In this document: positions 11,632-24,218 of the stretch, piece after piece | Position numbering within the stretch: position 1 is the first letter of the stretch | Layout of the letters: each line of letters starts with the position of its first letter | NCBI RefSeq assembly: GCF_001522545.3 | Contig: NC_031769.1 | Location: 148,889,636-148,953,635, forward strand | Direction of reading: 5' to 3' | Length of the DNA: 64,000 nucleotides | Source of the DNA: Parus major | Taxonomy: Eukaryota > Chordata > Aves > Passeriformes > Paridae | Notes under the pieces: generated by a model | Database searches by the model: none | What the model was told of the DNA's origin: nothing | The model's input: the letters and a program-made list of their open reading frames with translations, nothing else | Translations under genes and position numbers: made by a program

Positions 11632-12225
11632 GTCATGGAATCACAGAATGGATCAGGCTGGAAGGGGTCACAGTGGGGTCATCTGATCCAAGCCCCTGTT
11701 CCAGCAGGGCCATGCCAGAGCACATGGCACAGTTATTGTGTCCAGATGGTTCTGGAATATCTCAAGTGAGGGGAACTCCTCACCCTCTCTGGTCTCTGTT
11801 CAGGGCTTGGTCACTGCCCAGGGAAGAAGTTCTGCCTCATGTCCAGGTGGAACTTCCTGGGGTCACTTCCTGCCTGTCCCTCTTGTGCCATTGCTGACCC
11901 CCCAGAGCAGAGCCTGGGCCCTGCTCAGAGCCCTCCCTGCAGACAGGGACAGACAGGAATGAGGTTCCCTCTCACCTGTACTCTTCTCAAGGCTGAACAG
12001 CCCCAGCTCCCTCAGCCTGTCCTTCTAAGAGATGCTCGAGTCCCAAATCACCTTCACAGCCTTCCACTGGACCCATTCCAGGAGCTCCATGTCCCTCCTG
12101 CTCTGAGGAGGCCATAATTGGACAGAGCACCCCAAACTTGCCCCACCAGGGCTGAGAAGAGGAGCAGAAGCACCTCCTTTGACCTGTGGGCAATGTTCTT
12201 CCCAATGCACCCCGAGATCCCATGG
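11632..12225 (-). pseudogene. CR1 LINE copy, minus strand, with decayed reverse-transcriptase C-terminus
   Basis: This is the longest CR1 copy in the window. Read on the minus strand, the frame 12025-12288 gives an MELLE-WVQ motif, matching the MELLERVQRRA-type segment near the end of CR1 ORF2. Further 3', blocks corresponding to the LRELGLFSLEK region, an HLDMR-like segment and a W-N-L-P-like region follow in other frames, and the copy ends in the tail at 11632-11650 (GAATCACAGAATGG read on the plus strand). Frame shifts and stops break it. It is 5'-truncated, so the catalytic reverse-transcriptase and endonuclease parts are missing. The subfamily (TCAGGCTGGAAGGGGTCACA) is the same as the plus-strand copy at 42545-42836. 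Confidence 0.88.
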
Positions 12226-12995
12226 AGTACCCTCAAAAATCCCCAGCTGTCCATCATCCTTATCCTTGACCCGGCTGTTGCAGTACATTTGTTCTGTGCT
12301 GTCATTCCTTGATTACTTCTCTGGCAGGGAGTTTTCCACTCAGTTATCGAAAAGAGGAACACCATCTTCATCCACACTGATCCTCAGTTCCCTCAGAGCA
12401 ATAAAGATGGGAAATCAAGCCCAAAGTGAAGGGAAATTTAGGCTGTTTGGTCTGCAGGAGGTGAGGATCAGCATCTCATCACCAGGTGACCCAATCTTTT
12501 GGGTCCAGCAGAGCTGTTTAATCTTATTCCTGTGGTATCTGCCAAGGAAACACAAACACAGGGATGTCTGGCTGGCCTCCAGCCCTCTTCAGATGACAGG
12601 ACACATATGGAAGTGAGGGTGGCCATGCTGAACGTGGCAGCAGAGCTGCTCTCCTTAATTGCACCATCTGTCCTTGCAAGGCTGAGTGCCCTTGCTCACT
12701 GAACAGGGTCAGTCTTTAAGCTCTGCTTGGGCAACTCGAGTTAATCTGGTCCAGACACACCTGTGAGACTGACAAGGCTGGGAGCACAAGGGTTGGATGG
12801 AAGGATGGACAGCCTGGGATTAACAAAATTCATCTCCCAGTCTCCTGTGGCCTCTTGTGCATCATGAGGGGTCAGAATGGGATTTTCCCTTGTTTTAATG
12901 GGAAAAACTGTTTGGAAAAGAGAGGCAACTTCACCAGGCCATGACTGAGATGACCTGGAACTGCCCTGACCTCAGAGTACATGACAGCTGCAGTC
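12226..12995. other. Unique non-coding DNA
   Basis: No repeat or gene is recognised beyond the CR1 boundary. The open frame 12179-12616 starts inside the CR1 remnant antisense to it and has no domain. Confidence 0.3.
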
Positions 12996-13131
12996 CCAGA
13001 ATCACAGAATCATAGAATCATGGAATGTTTTGGATTGGAAAAGCATCGAGTTCCGAACCCCTACCATGGGCAAGGAACCTTCCACTAGACCAGGTTGCCC
13101 AGACCCTCGTCCAGCCTGGTCTTGGTCACTT
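12996..13131 (-). repeat. CR1 LINE 3' end, minus strand
   Basis: AGAATCACAGAATCATAGAA (two to three octamers) opens the copy. Then come GGAATGTTTTGGATTGGAAA, CCCCTACCATGGGCAAGG and a break after CTTGGTCACT. The 3' octamers are well kept, which suggests a relatively young insertion. Confidence 0.88.
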
Positions 13132-13355
13132 ACATAAAAAATACAAGGTAACATCTGGCCCAAGATGCTCACAATTTTGCAATATTTGTTTCTGCTCCTT
13201 AAGGTCTGAGATGCACTTGGATTCCTCCCTGTTTTGGGCATCACTATCCATCCCCAGTCTTCACAGTCTGCTTCCTCCTTGAGTACAATATTCCACACTG
13301 ATATTTGCTTCATTTCCAACTGCCCTCAGCAGCTTTCAACATCTGCCCTTTATCT

Positions 13356-13524
13356 GCTGAAGCTGTGGATGCCCCACCCCTGGAAGCATTCAAGGCCAGT
13401 CTGGATGAGGCTTGGAGCAACCTGGGATGGTGGAAAGTGTCCCTGCCCATGGCAGGGGGTTGGAACCAGATGATTTTCAGGTCCTTTCCAACCCAAACCA
13501 TTGTATGAATTTGTGATTCTATGA
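13356..13524 (+). repeat. CR1 LINE 3' end, plus strand
   Basis: GAAGCTGTGGATGCCCCACC, the CTGGAAGCATTCAAGGCCAG block, GGGGGTTGGAACCAGATGAT and a terminal GATTCTATGA are present. It faces away from the minus copy at 12996-13131, with 224 bases of unique DNA between them. Confidence 0.93.
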
Positions 13525-14827
13525 ACTCTTGTAGAATCAACCAAAAGCCTCTGCCAAAAAAACCTTTCAAAGCAGGGCCATGACAGAAAAGATGATGGTT
13601 TCTGGTTGATGGATGGAGAGCAAATACAAAACTCAAGAACATCGATCAGTCTTGAACCACCAAACAGCTGCAAATTCCCTTTCCCAGGGGGAAGAATGAG
13701 GTCTCCTCTTCCATTTTCATACACTTGAAACAGCTCAGACAGAAGCTGAATTCAGCTGTATAATTCTTGTTTCCAGTTCACTTTCTGTTCAAGGTCCCCT
13801 CAAAGCCAAGCAATTTTGGGGAAAATGTGTTTTAAAAGATGCTTTAATACCCTTCAATACAGACTGCCTTAGGCACACTCTGAATGGAACAACTGAAATG
13901 TTCATTTTAAGCTGCAAGCTAGGGAATATTTCCTGGCTGTTCCAAGCTGTCGATGCTAAGGTGACACTTTTCTATTTTGTTCCAACATGATACTCCTTGA
14001 CTTTCCTTGGTTCCACCCTCACACCCTGGCTACTCCCTGAAAATGTCAGGTATTCTCTTTCACTGAAGATGTGTGAGTCAAGATTTGATTAAAGTGCTCA
14101 TGTTGTTTATGCCCAGTGCTTAGCCAGATTTTATTCCCACAACCAAAGATTTATTTTTATACCTAATGATTGATCCTGACCTTAAGGAATGAACCTAAGA
14201 TTTTCAGACATCCACATATTCGAGCAGCTCCCAGCCAGGTGGTGCTGCTAAAAAACAGATTCATAAATATTTAGATAGGAGATGGAAAAGCTGGTAGACT
14301 CTGCTGTCCACCTTACCAGGCAGCTCAGCTTGTTAGAGTCATCACTTAATCCTAATAGATTTTTTGTTACAATTCAGTGTAAACTCCTTGAGAAACCCTG
14401 ATGATTTGCTTGGAGTTCAGCAGGAGATCAAAATACAGCTTGGATTGGTTTGGGGAGGCATCAGGATGTTCATTATAAAAGGGAGAGTTTTGAAGAAGCT
14501 CCATAATTGGTTATTTTCATGAAGAATTTCGGTTTCACAAGAGCAGGGACTGAGCACAAGCCACCAGTGTCTCCAGCCAGCAGAATATTCCACAGTCTGA
14601 GACAGCTCCATTTTTGCTTTAATGCTGGAACTAAATTTCATCCTCACTGTCACTGAGGGCCATTCCCCTTGGTGGTGCTCACCTCCATAACTCCCATTTC
14701 CTGGGAGCTAGGGGTAAAAAAAATCAAATTTATCCATGAATTATCAGGTCTGCAGACTTGAAGTTTGTTTGTCAAAGCAAATTTCTGATGTTTATAAGAT
14801 AGCTCCTTACATCCACTCCTCTTATTA
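13525..14827. other. Unique non-coding DNA
   Basis: Nothing recognisable is seen apart from ordinary AT-rich sequence. Open frames (13310-13724 minus, 14417-14653 minus) are antisense to CR1 or lack domains. Confidence 0.3.
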
Positions 14828-14900
14828 GAATTATGGACTCATCAAGGTTGGAAAAGATCTCCAAGATCATCGAATCCAATCTGCACCCAAAAGTCCAGCC
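14828..14900 (-). repeat. CR1 LINE 3' tail, minus strand
   Basis: GGACTCATCAAGGTTGGAAA, GATCTCCAAGATCATCGAAT and CCAATCTGCACCC match the tail of the CR1 subfamily that reads AGGTTGGAAAAGACCTCCAA. Its 5' boundary is unclear. Confidence 0.8.
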
Positions 14901-17900
14901 TTTGGTTGAAGGTTTTACCATTTCCTCCTGTCCTGGAAAGGTAAAGTTTCCAGAAGCACTCAAATCCAACTGGATTTTTTGAGAAGATTAAATGGATTTT
15001 GAGCACTTTAAGTCAGTAGGTGAAAGGTAACAAATGACAAGACAGATTTGTATAGAGAGGAATTATTGAGCACCTTCAAGACATGCTACTGGTCTCTTTT
15101 TTTTTCCCCCAATACACAAAACAGATTTGGAAAGGAAAAAAAAAAAAAAAGTGGGTTTTAAGTGTGTTTTGCCTCATTTCTTCACTTCCAGCATCTTATT
15201 TAGTCCATGGCTACCAGAATAACCTTTGTGAATTCATTTTCAAATGGTGCTCTTACCAACATGACGAATTTGGCCAAAGGAGACAAATTTTTCTCCCATT
15301 TAAACCAAGGCTGCTTTGCCTCCATCTCTCCATGCAATACTGGAGATTTGGAGGTGGAGGGAGGAGGAATCCATCAAATTTGATTTTCGAAGGACAGCGC
15401 AGCTCGGCCCAAGCACAAACCCTGTTTCTCTCACATCAGCCCAAGACGTTCCCTCCTACTCATGTCCTCCATTTCTCTGCAGCTTTGTGGCTTCATTCCT
15501 TGGGGGAAAAAAAAGGCTTTGGAGCAAGATAACCACTAAATAAACAGGTTTTTAGCACACCTGTAAATGGCAATTGCTGCTATTGGCAACCGCAATTATT
15601 TAATGAAGCAAGGAGTTTCCATTGATTTTGTGACTCCAGATGGAAATTAAAAGGCCTGTTATAATTAGCCCTAAACTCTCCTATTTATTATTGGGCTGAG
15701 CTGTGTCTGTTTGAATCTTTGTGGTTGGAAATGATGGTGCAGCTGCACCTTGTGCTTTGTGTGGATAATTCAGAGTCAAACCTACACCAGGGTGGGGTGG
15801 AGGAATCATTTATTTTTCCTTTGCCAAATCTCTTACATCAGAAGCACGCAGCTCACGGAAGGAATTGGAAAAGAAAATATTTCAGAGAGTTCTTACAGCA
15901 TCTTCCAATGCCTAAAGCAGCTCTGAATCACCCCAGGCATTGCTGACTCTTGCACTTAACAGTGTGAGGGTTCTGGATCTCTTCACAATCCAGACAGGAG
16001 ATTTTTCCCCTAGCCACCTTTAGACCATGCTGGTAACAAGCCAGTGAGATTTAAAAAGGTTTTGAGAAGGTGCAGGGTAGGTCTGAGTTGGTGTGAACCA
16101 GATCTGAACCTCAAGGAATAATAAAACATAAGAAAACCCTGGAGAAAACCCTGGAGTGGGATTCATGGAATGATAAACTGTGGCTTCAGGACACAGGAAT
16201 GATTGAATATCCAGGCAAAGGCTCTACCTTGACTCTGAATTACATTTAGAGCTCCCCATCCCAAAATGACGAGCTAGACAAGATGTCTGGAAGTTTCTCA
16301 TCCAGCCTCCAAGCATTTGTTTAATCAAATCTTTAAGATCTCTGAGAAATGAGATTTCACAAGATCCCTGGTGGCTTGTTGCACCGCTGCCTTATCCTGC
16401 TAAGAAAAAAAAAAATTCCTTCTCCTTGCAAAAAAATCAAGTTTGAATTTTTCTATGGTAGAAATCGAGGTTTCTCATACTCTCTGGAGTGGAAGGGTTG
16501 AGGTTTTTGGTTTGTATCTGATGCCCAAAGAAAGAGAAGCGTTGCAAAGCTCTGAGTGTTGTTAATATTTCTCATGCTATTAAGGTCAGGTTTTATCAGT
16601 CTGTTATCAGAGAGCTGCAAAGGTAGAAGCCAATGAAGCAGAGAGGATGTGTAAATTGAATTATGTGCTAGAAACAATAATTAAAAAGGGAAAAAAGCTC
16701 CTTCCCCACAAGTGTTTTGTCCCCGTGTCCACCACAGAGCAAGAAGGGTCACCTGAAAAGAAGAATGAGTTGGGAGGGAATTGTGTGACCTTGACTTATT
16801 AAAACAGCACAGTTTGGTGTCAAACTCATCTTTGGTGATGGGAAGAGGAAGGTGTAGATCTAAGAAATCTTTAGGGCATTCTTATAGGTCATGCCAGCCA
16901 ATTATCCAGCCTCAAGAAACAGCTACAGGAGGTGTCAAATAATCCACCAAATTCGAATTACTGATAAACATATTTTTACATCCACCAACACTGTGGCAAC
17001 ATCTTCTTGGGGAAGAAAGTTGAAAATTGTGGAGTGCGTCACAGAACCAGGCAGAAAGAAGAAAAAAAGCAATTATGCAGATGCAGTTTGGTACTGAACT
17101 CTATTTAATCGCTGGGGATTTGGTACATGCATAAAAGCTGAAAAATTCTGACATTATAATGTGAGATTAGGATATGATTAATGTGGGGAAAGAGTTATTC
17201 AGTTGGATTCCTGTGATTTATGCATCTACATGAGAGTTTTCTCAGGGATCTGAACAGAGACACTTTGGACAGCACAGGAATCCACTCAGATGTTTGGGAG
17301 GTCAGACAGTAGAGGGGCTTGTTCATCAGGCCAGCCAGAAAAACCAGGGTAAATCCTGATCAGAAAAAAAGCTGGAAATTGGGAAAAGAATGTCCTCCTT
17401 CTCAAAGGACATTTCCCATCTCTTATTCCTTAGTACATTGTGTTTAGGCACCTTTATTTTAAGTCAAAAACTGTCATTGCTTAACACTATTCCACCTTCC
17501 TGCCCTCTTTTTTTCACCAAAGGTGTGTGATTTTTTTTTTTTTATTTCTGCTTTTAAAAAAATACAATTCAGGACAGCTTGTGAAATAGAAAACATGGCC
17601 AGAGAAGAGAGATATATATAGAGAGACAGATACTTCTTTTTATTTTATTTTTTTTTTTTTGCTCTTCAAAAGGTAACAAAAATAATTGTGAAGCTGTTGG
17701 GAATAGCTTGGACATATGATGGGGGATTGATCTGAAATTGAAAGATGAGCCCTTCAGTGATAATCAGGAACATGATTTCTTCAGTGGAGTGAAACGGAGC
17801 TTAGCAGATGACTCGATTACAGCTTCTAATTACTTATCAGATGCTGCTCTTGAGTCAAGCAAAGAAAGAAAAAAGGGCATAACAAGTTCCAGTGGCTAGA

Positions 17901-19142
17901 AATTCAAGTCAGCGAAATTAGAACTGAATTCAAGGTGTGCATCTTAAATCATGAGGTTAAATCAACCTTCAGAGCAGACAAGCAGTGGACGTGATAAATT
18001 CTCTCATCAATTGGGCTCTTTAGGGGAAGATTATGTGTTCCTCTATTAAAAATAAGGAAAGAATAAAAAAAGTTTTCTATGCAGTTTAAGAGGAATGAAT
18101 GGGAGAGTTTGTGGATATTGCTGAGACAAAATTTTGTGCTCTGAGTTATGTAGGTCAGACGAGGTTCTCAGAAGGGCTTTGCAAGGTTTGGAAGGAAACC
18201 TGGGTTGGTTTTCTGGCCCACTCTTCAAAGGAAGTTCTTTTTTAACAACATCCAGCCTTCAGCAGTAGCCCTTAATTTGTTAATTTGCTAATTAGTTGAA
18301 GCTGCTGAAAAGCCACTGGGTTATGGATGTGCACTTGGATTGTGTCATTTTAGGACTGATCCAGGGTGGCTCCCATGTGCACATGGATTGGAAAAGAGAA
18401 ATATTCTGGGATCTGCCCAACCCCGGACCCAAGAGCAGGGATAAGGGAGGTGCTCCATGGATGAGGTGCACCTGGAGCCTCCAACAGAAGGCTCTCCTCA
18501 AGGTTTTACCTCCTAGAACTTTCCATGAGCTTCAGTCCCCAAGAAGACATCAAATTCTGGCTGGTTTTGCATAAACTGGGAGATCTCCAAGAACTGGTGG
18601 TGCAATAAATACACAAACTCCTATTTCCTCTCTGGTGCTCATGTTTCATTGACATTGGTGGGTGTTAGCAAAGACTGTCACTGCTTAGGGGGGTGCTGGA
18701 ATGCTCCTAAAAACAAGGAAAATAAGATCAGGGCAGAAGAAGGAATGAATGGATGTGGATGAATCTCTGTCAGGAACAACAACAACAAAAAATAAAGCAA
18801 GGGAGGTGCTGTCTCCTCAATGCTCCAGCCTCTGTTGTCTTCATAAATCACTTTGTGCTGCAACATGTGAGTCTCAGAAATACAGAGAAGTATTTTCACA
18901 CTTAATTCCCATTTAAAGAGCTAAATCCATTTTAAAATCCTTTGTCTTGTAAATACTTTTGTGGATCTGAGCCTTGTGGCTCTAATCTAAGAGGGGCTAA
19001 AATGAGAAAGATTGAATCCTTGCTGTTGTGTAAGGCCACACGATAAAGGGTGAGATCAGAAGGAAACACTGAAAGGGATTTTGGAGAAGTCATTACGGGA
19101 CCTTCATTGCCCGTGAATGAAGGTGGAACCTCATAAAATCAG
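14901..19142. other. 4.2 kb repeat-poor unique region with candidate conserved elements
   Basis: This is the longest stretch without a CR1 copy so far. Homopolymer runs: A15 at 15136-15150, T13 at 17531-17543, T13 at 17648-17660. An exact 12-base tandem duplication (GAAAACCCTGGA) is at 16132-16155. Two subregions look regulatory: about 15545-15680 (ATTTAATGAAG, TATAATTAG) and about 17740-18040. CTAATTAG near 18290 is another homeodomain-like site. The open frame 15083-15532 (149 codons) begins in a T-rich run and has no recognised domain. Confidence 0.3.
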
Positions 19143-19262
19143 GAATAACCTGCTCTAGTAGAAGGTGTCCCTGCCCATGGAAGTGGGATTGGAACTGAAT
19201 CATTTTTAAAGTCCCTTTTAACCCAAACCACACTGTGATTCCATGATTCTATGAATCCATGA
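19143..19262 (+). repeat. CR1 LINE 3' tail, plus strand
   Basis: GAATAACCTGCTCTAGTAGA, GGTGTCCCTGCCCATGG, then AACCCAAACCACACTGTG and three octamer-like units (GATTCCATGATTCTATGAAT) are present. The copy keeps only ~120 bases. Confidence 0.9.
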
Positions 19263-22102
19263 TTTCCTGCATTTTGGAACAGAGGATTTAGGTTTTTCTG
19301 TTCTGAGAGGGGTGGCAGCAGCTGGAAAGGGGGATTAGATTATTCAATGTCAATTCTCCTCTCTCCCTGATTCAGAATAGGCTTTAAATCACCCATCTCC
19401 CATAGAATCACAGAATCAAGAAATGGAATTTTACTGTTTTTTTTACTCTGTGCCCATCCAGACCTCTTCAAAGACAAGACCTAAACCTGGATGAGTAGTC
19501 CACAAATCCCTGAATCAGAGGGAATCTCTCACCCAACCAGGCTGCAATTCCTGATTCAGTTCAGTTTTCCCAACCTGTCCTTCTTTCAGCTCTGTGGTCA
19601 CTTCTGGCCCCATGTTTTTACAGAACTTTGCACAACAGCAATCTCCTCCGAGGTAGAACTGAGGCCAACCAGCAGGAAATAATGAGTGTAAATCTGCCTT
19701 TTTACCATATTAATCATTCCTGTACCTATCACATCTCCCTCAGAACAGCACAGCTCATTATAGGGAGACAAATGCTAACAGAAAATGATAACGAGTGTCA
19801 AACCACGAGAAATGTGAGATTCGGGCCTGAGGAGATGATGAATGTGATTCACAAATTTGATCTGATCCCAGAAAGTGGGAGAACATTTCTCCCCACCTTC
19901 ACATCCCTGTGGTGCTCAGTGATTTTACAGAGACCTTCAAAACCCTGTTAATTTGTGCAATTTGGTTGGGGGAAATCTGAGTTTATCTGATTTTGCTAAT
20001 ATTTTTATACTTTCCATGAAAAATAGCACAAGAGAATCTAATTAAACCAACACATTTTAACCTTATTTCATTGGGGCTGGTGTAAGGTTGAGCTCACTGA
20101 TTTGCAAAACTAATGAGTGCAGTCTGACCCAGAGTTGCTTTTTACAGTGTCAATTTAACCCAGGAAGTCTGGAAAGCTGGGGATCTTCACTTTTCTTGTT
20201 ATTTTTTTTTATTTTTTCAGTATTTGGTTTGGGTGTGTTGAGCTGAAGCCCCAATTAAAATCTTGCCATGCAAAAAGATTATAGAATGCTGCAAAAACAT
20301 AACGAAGTTTCAAAACCTTCTTTTTCTCCTTTTCCTCAAAGATATTCTGTGGGGTCTAAGCCAAGTCTTTGCTTTCTAAGTTGTCGATCAAGAGAAGAAG
20401 AAAGAGGAAGAAAGTGAACAAATCACTGCATGAAGGAAATAAAATTAAAAGGGACAAACTACAGACAAAATTTGTGATTTTCTTTTCCTTGTGAGTCAAA
20501 ATCCATCTCCCCCTAAACCAGAGTTGAATTCACTTTTGTCTCTGGTCAAGAGAACACTGAAATGTTTTTCAGGAGTATTTTATTTGCAATGATTTTTAAT
20601 GAATTTTAAAGGAAGAATTTCAGATGGAATTTTTTTCCTTTGGTGAATTTGGATGTTACCTTTTATTTTTATTTTTTTTCATTTTAGTTGCACATTATAT
20701 TAATCACACCACAACATACGGATTATAAGGATGTCATGCTTCTTTCAGGCCTTTAATGTGTTTCTGAATTAAGTTTTCAAGGTCTGGTCCAGTTAGGGAA
20801 GAAAATAATATATAAATTTTGGGAGGTAGAGAGACTTCACCTTCAAACAGTGAATGGGAGAAAAAAAAAATAATTCTTTCAAATGCACTTAGTTTTGTGC
20901 AACTTAAATCTCAACCTGTCCTCTGAGTCAGAGGAGAAAAATCCAGTTTCTAGCGTTATTTTCTGCATTTAATTTAAGACAAATCACTCACAAGGAAGCT
21001 CCTGTGTTATCCAAAGGAGATAAACCCCTTTCCAAAATCTGCTGATGAACAAATTCCAGGCAAATCTCTCTGGAGCTGCTCCAGTGGTGGAAGTGGACAC
21101 CAGACCTGTTATCTTCCCTCACAAGCAAAGGCACGAGTTCTGGTTCTTTAAATGAATTATTTTTAAATGAATTCCCATGCAGAATTACTTCTGGAACTCT
21201 CTGAGGCAGGATGAGCTACGAGCAGGAGACCGACACCAAGCCAGATTCATTTCCAAAATACTCAAACAGCTTCCCTTTAATCCTTGTCTCTGAGGAGGGA
21301 GCAGAGGGAGGTGACTCCGAATTTTTGGGAGCAGAATGTGCCTGTGCTCCTCATGGACCTGAGCATTTGAGAATCACAGGATTTCATCCCACGGCAGTTT
21401 GGGTAAACAACTGCAGCTCTGTCGGGACAAAAAGCACCACAAAACACAGAAAAGTGGAGCTGGAAGGAATATCATGGTTCAATATGTGCAAAATCACAGC
21501 AAAAAACATTCCATCAATGGCACTGTTATACACAGGGATATCAAGGGCTAACAATTCGTCCCAGGCATAACTATATTCAAAAAAGCCAAATAAAACCTCT
21601 CTGGCAGTAATTAAACTTTGACCTGATTCTCAGGGATGAATTTTAATTGCAACACACTGCATAGCTTTGATTTAATTTCCTTCTGTTGGATGCAATAGCA
21701 TTTAAGCAAATCACATCCCATCGATTGGTGGTTGTTTGGAGCAAATACTATTTATTTCCTCTGCAGCAAATTATTTTTAATGGAATTCCTGGAATTGCAT
21801 TTAAGTGTGTTGCAGTTAGTCGAAATAGATTGAATTAGGGCACGTTGAATGAAAAAAACCACTGAAAACAGGCCAGAATTAAGTTGCATCAAATTTTGTT
21901 AAATTTAATGGGACAGTGAATTGCATTTGCACTGAAGCAAGGACAGAGAGGCAAGGAGAGCAGATGAAGGTTGAACGAAGTCATCAGAAGAGGGAGGAAG
22001 CTGGGAACAACTGGAATAAGGAGCTGAGGGCAACAGCAGTGCTGGAATATATTAGAGATGACACATTATTTCACTAAACCCATCTAAATTCTTCTCTGGT
22101 AA
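19263..22102. other. Repeat-poor unique DNA with candidate conserved elements
   Basis: A scrap resembling CR1 octamers (CATAGAATCACAGAATCA) sits at 19401-19420 without supporting flank. The stretch about 21600-21950 is repeat-free and rich in CAGTAATTAAAC and AATTGC cores, resembling a conserved element. The open frame 21211-21570 (119 codons) begins with ATG but shows no domain and is not called. The window has no splice or codon evidence for an exon here. Confidence 0.3.
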
Positions 22103-22285
22103 TTCAAGATCATCCAGTTCCCACCTCCTGCCATGGTCAGAATCATCTTCCACTGAACAATTCTCTCCAAACCCCAATCTGGCCTTGAACACTTCCAGGG
22201 GCATCCACAGATGGTCTGGGCAATATTTTCCATCCTCAAAGAATTTTCCACCCTCAAAGAATTTCTTCCTACTATCCAAGCTACC
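22103..22285 (-). repeat. CR1 LINE 3' region, minus strand, tail lost
   Basis: It starts inside the tail at TTCAAGATCATCCAGTTCCC and continues through CCTGCCATGG and CTTGAACACTTCCAGGG to AATTTCTTCCTACTATCC. An 18-base unit is tandemly duplicated at 22226-22261, inside the copy. The terminal octamers are missing. Confidence 0.88.
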
Positions 22286-23293
22286 TGGAAATTTCACATT
22301 TGATGAACAAGTCAGTCCCTGCTGATCTTTATTTCTCCTGACAGGGGCTTCAGTGACATCTCAACCAGGAGAAGTGGAGGAACTGAAAGCAGAGTAACTG
22401 AGGATGGAAATCCAAGGATGGAGATGCCAACGGATTTCCGTGCCAGCCTGATGTCCCACAGCCTACAGGAGGCTGAGGCAAGGCAGGGAAGCTTTCAAGG
22501 ATGTATGGAATATTTATTTCCCTCCTTCCTTTCTTTCTTCCTTCCTTCCTGAAGAAGGGAAGAGTGGGGGAAAGGTTCTTATCGGATTCTGATTGGTAAT
22601 AAAATTGATTTTCCCAAGTGTTTTGCCCATGATGGAATTGCTGAGTGGTCTCTCCCTGTCCTTTAACTTGACCACAAAGGCTTTTGTTCTGTTTTCCCAG
22701 GGGGCAACTGGAAGACGTGATGGATTAAAAATGGACTGAAAAGCATTTGAGAGCAGAAAGATCCTTACCATGGACTGCAGGAATCTCTGCTCTCGTGCCT
22801 GGAGCACCTCCCTCCCTCCTTCTTCACCCCTTGGTGTCAGCAGGGCTGTTTCTCTCACTCTTCTCTTAGCCAACACTTCTGCACGCCTTCTTTCCCCTTT
22901 TAAAATTTGTTATCCCAGAGGTTTTCCCTCCATTCCTGATGGGCTTGACCTTGGCCAGCTGCAGATCCCTCCTGGAGCCAACAATCATTGTTCCTGCTGG
23001 ACATTGGGAAAGCTTCTGGAGGCTTCTCACATAAACCATCCTTGAAGCCATTCACTACCAAAAATTTACCAGGCAAATCCAATTTCCCCAGTAAGTCAGA
23101 AGGTATCAGCCACAGGAACACCCTGAGCTACCCTCTGTGCAAATCAGAATGTTTCAAAAGCTTCAGGAGGATTTTTTTCATTTTTTTTCCTTTTTTTATA
23201 AATTGTTATTTGCTGTTGTTAAACTCTTTCTCTGCTACTTTCTTCCTGTTCATCCAATTAATTGCTTGGAAGGGAAAGCCTGCTCTTATCCAG
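22286..23293. other. Unique non-coding DNA with a pyrimidine tract
   Basis: A CTTCC/TTTC tract lies at 22520-22550 and T-rich runs near 23170-23200. Overlapping open frames on both strands (22514-23422) show no domain. Confidence 0.3.
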
Positions 23294-23366
23294 GCCCATG
23301 GCAGTGGCTTGGTAATAAATGATCCTGAAGGTCCCTTCCAACCCAAATTATTCCATAATTATATGA
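23294..23366 (+). repeat. CR1 LINE 3' tail, plus strand
   Basis: GCCCATGGCAGTGGCTTGG, GATCCTGAAGGTCCCTTCC, AACCCAAATTATTCC and a final ATTATATGA are the last ~70 bases of a CR1 copy. Confidence 0.85.
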
Positions 23367-23995
23367 AAAGAAAAATACAATCTGCATTTCTTCTAGCTCA
23401 GTCTGAGCTGTGCGATTCCTAAACAGGAATATTTAGTACTTCTGTCTGGATTTATTCAGTAACAACTTTGGGTTTTTTAAGGGTAAACAGCATCCTGTCC
23501 CTCTCTGCCCTTTTTTCTGACCATGGCAGCGTTTCTGCTTTAGCCCAGCCAGCCCTGCCAAGCTGCACATCACAAAGAGAGGAAAAAGTTCAGCCAGTCT
23601 CTGCTGTCAGCAGAGGCTGATCTCCCCTCCCTGCCCAACCATCACTCATTGCCTTCTCCGTGTTTAATTCTCCCATTTTGCACATTGTGCCAATTTTGGA
23701 GTGCTCTAAATGTCAGTGTAATACAGCAGCAACAGCTCATATCATCATTAACCGGGAGGCTTGAGGGAATAGGAATCAGAGAGAGCAGCAATTCATTAAC
23801 GATGCCTCTTTATTTCTTTCTGGTAAACAGGGTCTGTTTCAGTGCAGCCCCAAAGAGAGTGGCCCTTGTAAAGGTGCTCCTTTTTCCCTAAAAATGAGGA
23901 AATATGGGATAAGAACACTCTGCCTTCCTTGGGCCTCGCAGAGATTGAGTCTGTGAGTGGTTCCCAGTGATTGATTCTCCAGAAGCCCTCAAAAT
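23367..23995. other. Unique non-coding DNA
   Basis: Nothing recognisable is seen between the plus-strand CR1 tail on the left and the minus-strand copy on the right. Confidence 0.3.
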
Positions 23996-24218
23996 TAATG
24001 GAATCGTGGAATGGTTTCTGTTGCACCTTAAAGAACATCTTGCTCCACCCCTGCCATGGGCAGGGACATCTTCCACTATCCCAGGGTGCTCCAAGCCCTG
24101 TCCAACCCAGCCTCAAACAATTCCAGGGATGGAGCAGCCACAGAATCCCTGCACAGCCTCTGCCAGGGCCTCACCACCCTCCCAGGGAAGAATTCTTTCT
24201 CAATATCCAATCTAAATA
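23996..24218 (-). repeat. CR1 LINE 3' end with ORF2 remnant, minus strand
   Basis: TTAATGGAATCGTGGAATGG opens the tail. CCCTGCCATGGGCAGGGACA, ATTCCAGGGATGGAGCAGCC and CCTCACCACCCTCCCAGGG follow. On the minus strand the frame 24076-24267 gives RLDIEKEFFPGRVVRPWQRL, the CR1 ORF2 C-terminal signature. Confidence 0.93.

Noticed and set aside
19401..19420. Octamer-like CATAGAATCACAGAATCA
   Set aside because: It resembles a CR1 tail end, but the next 40 bases do not follow CR1, so it could be a relic or chance.
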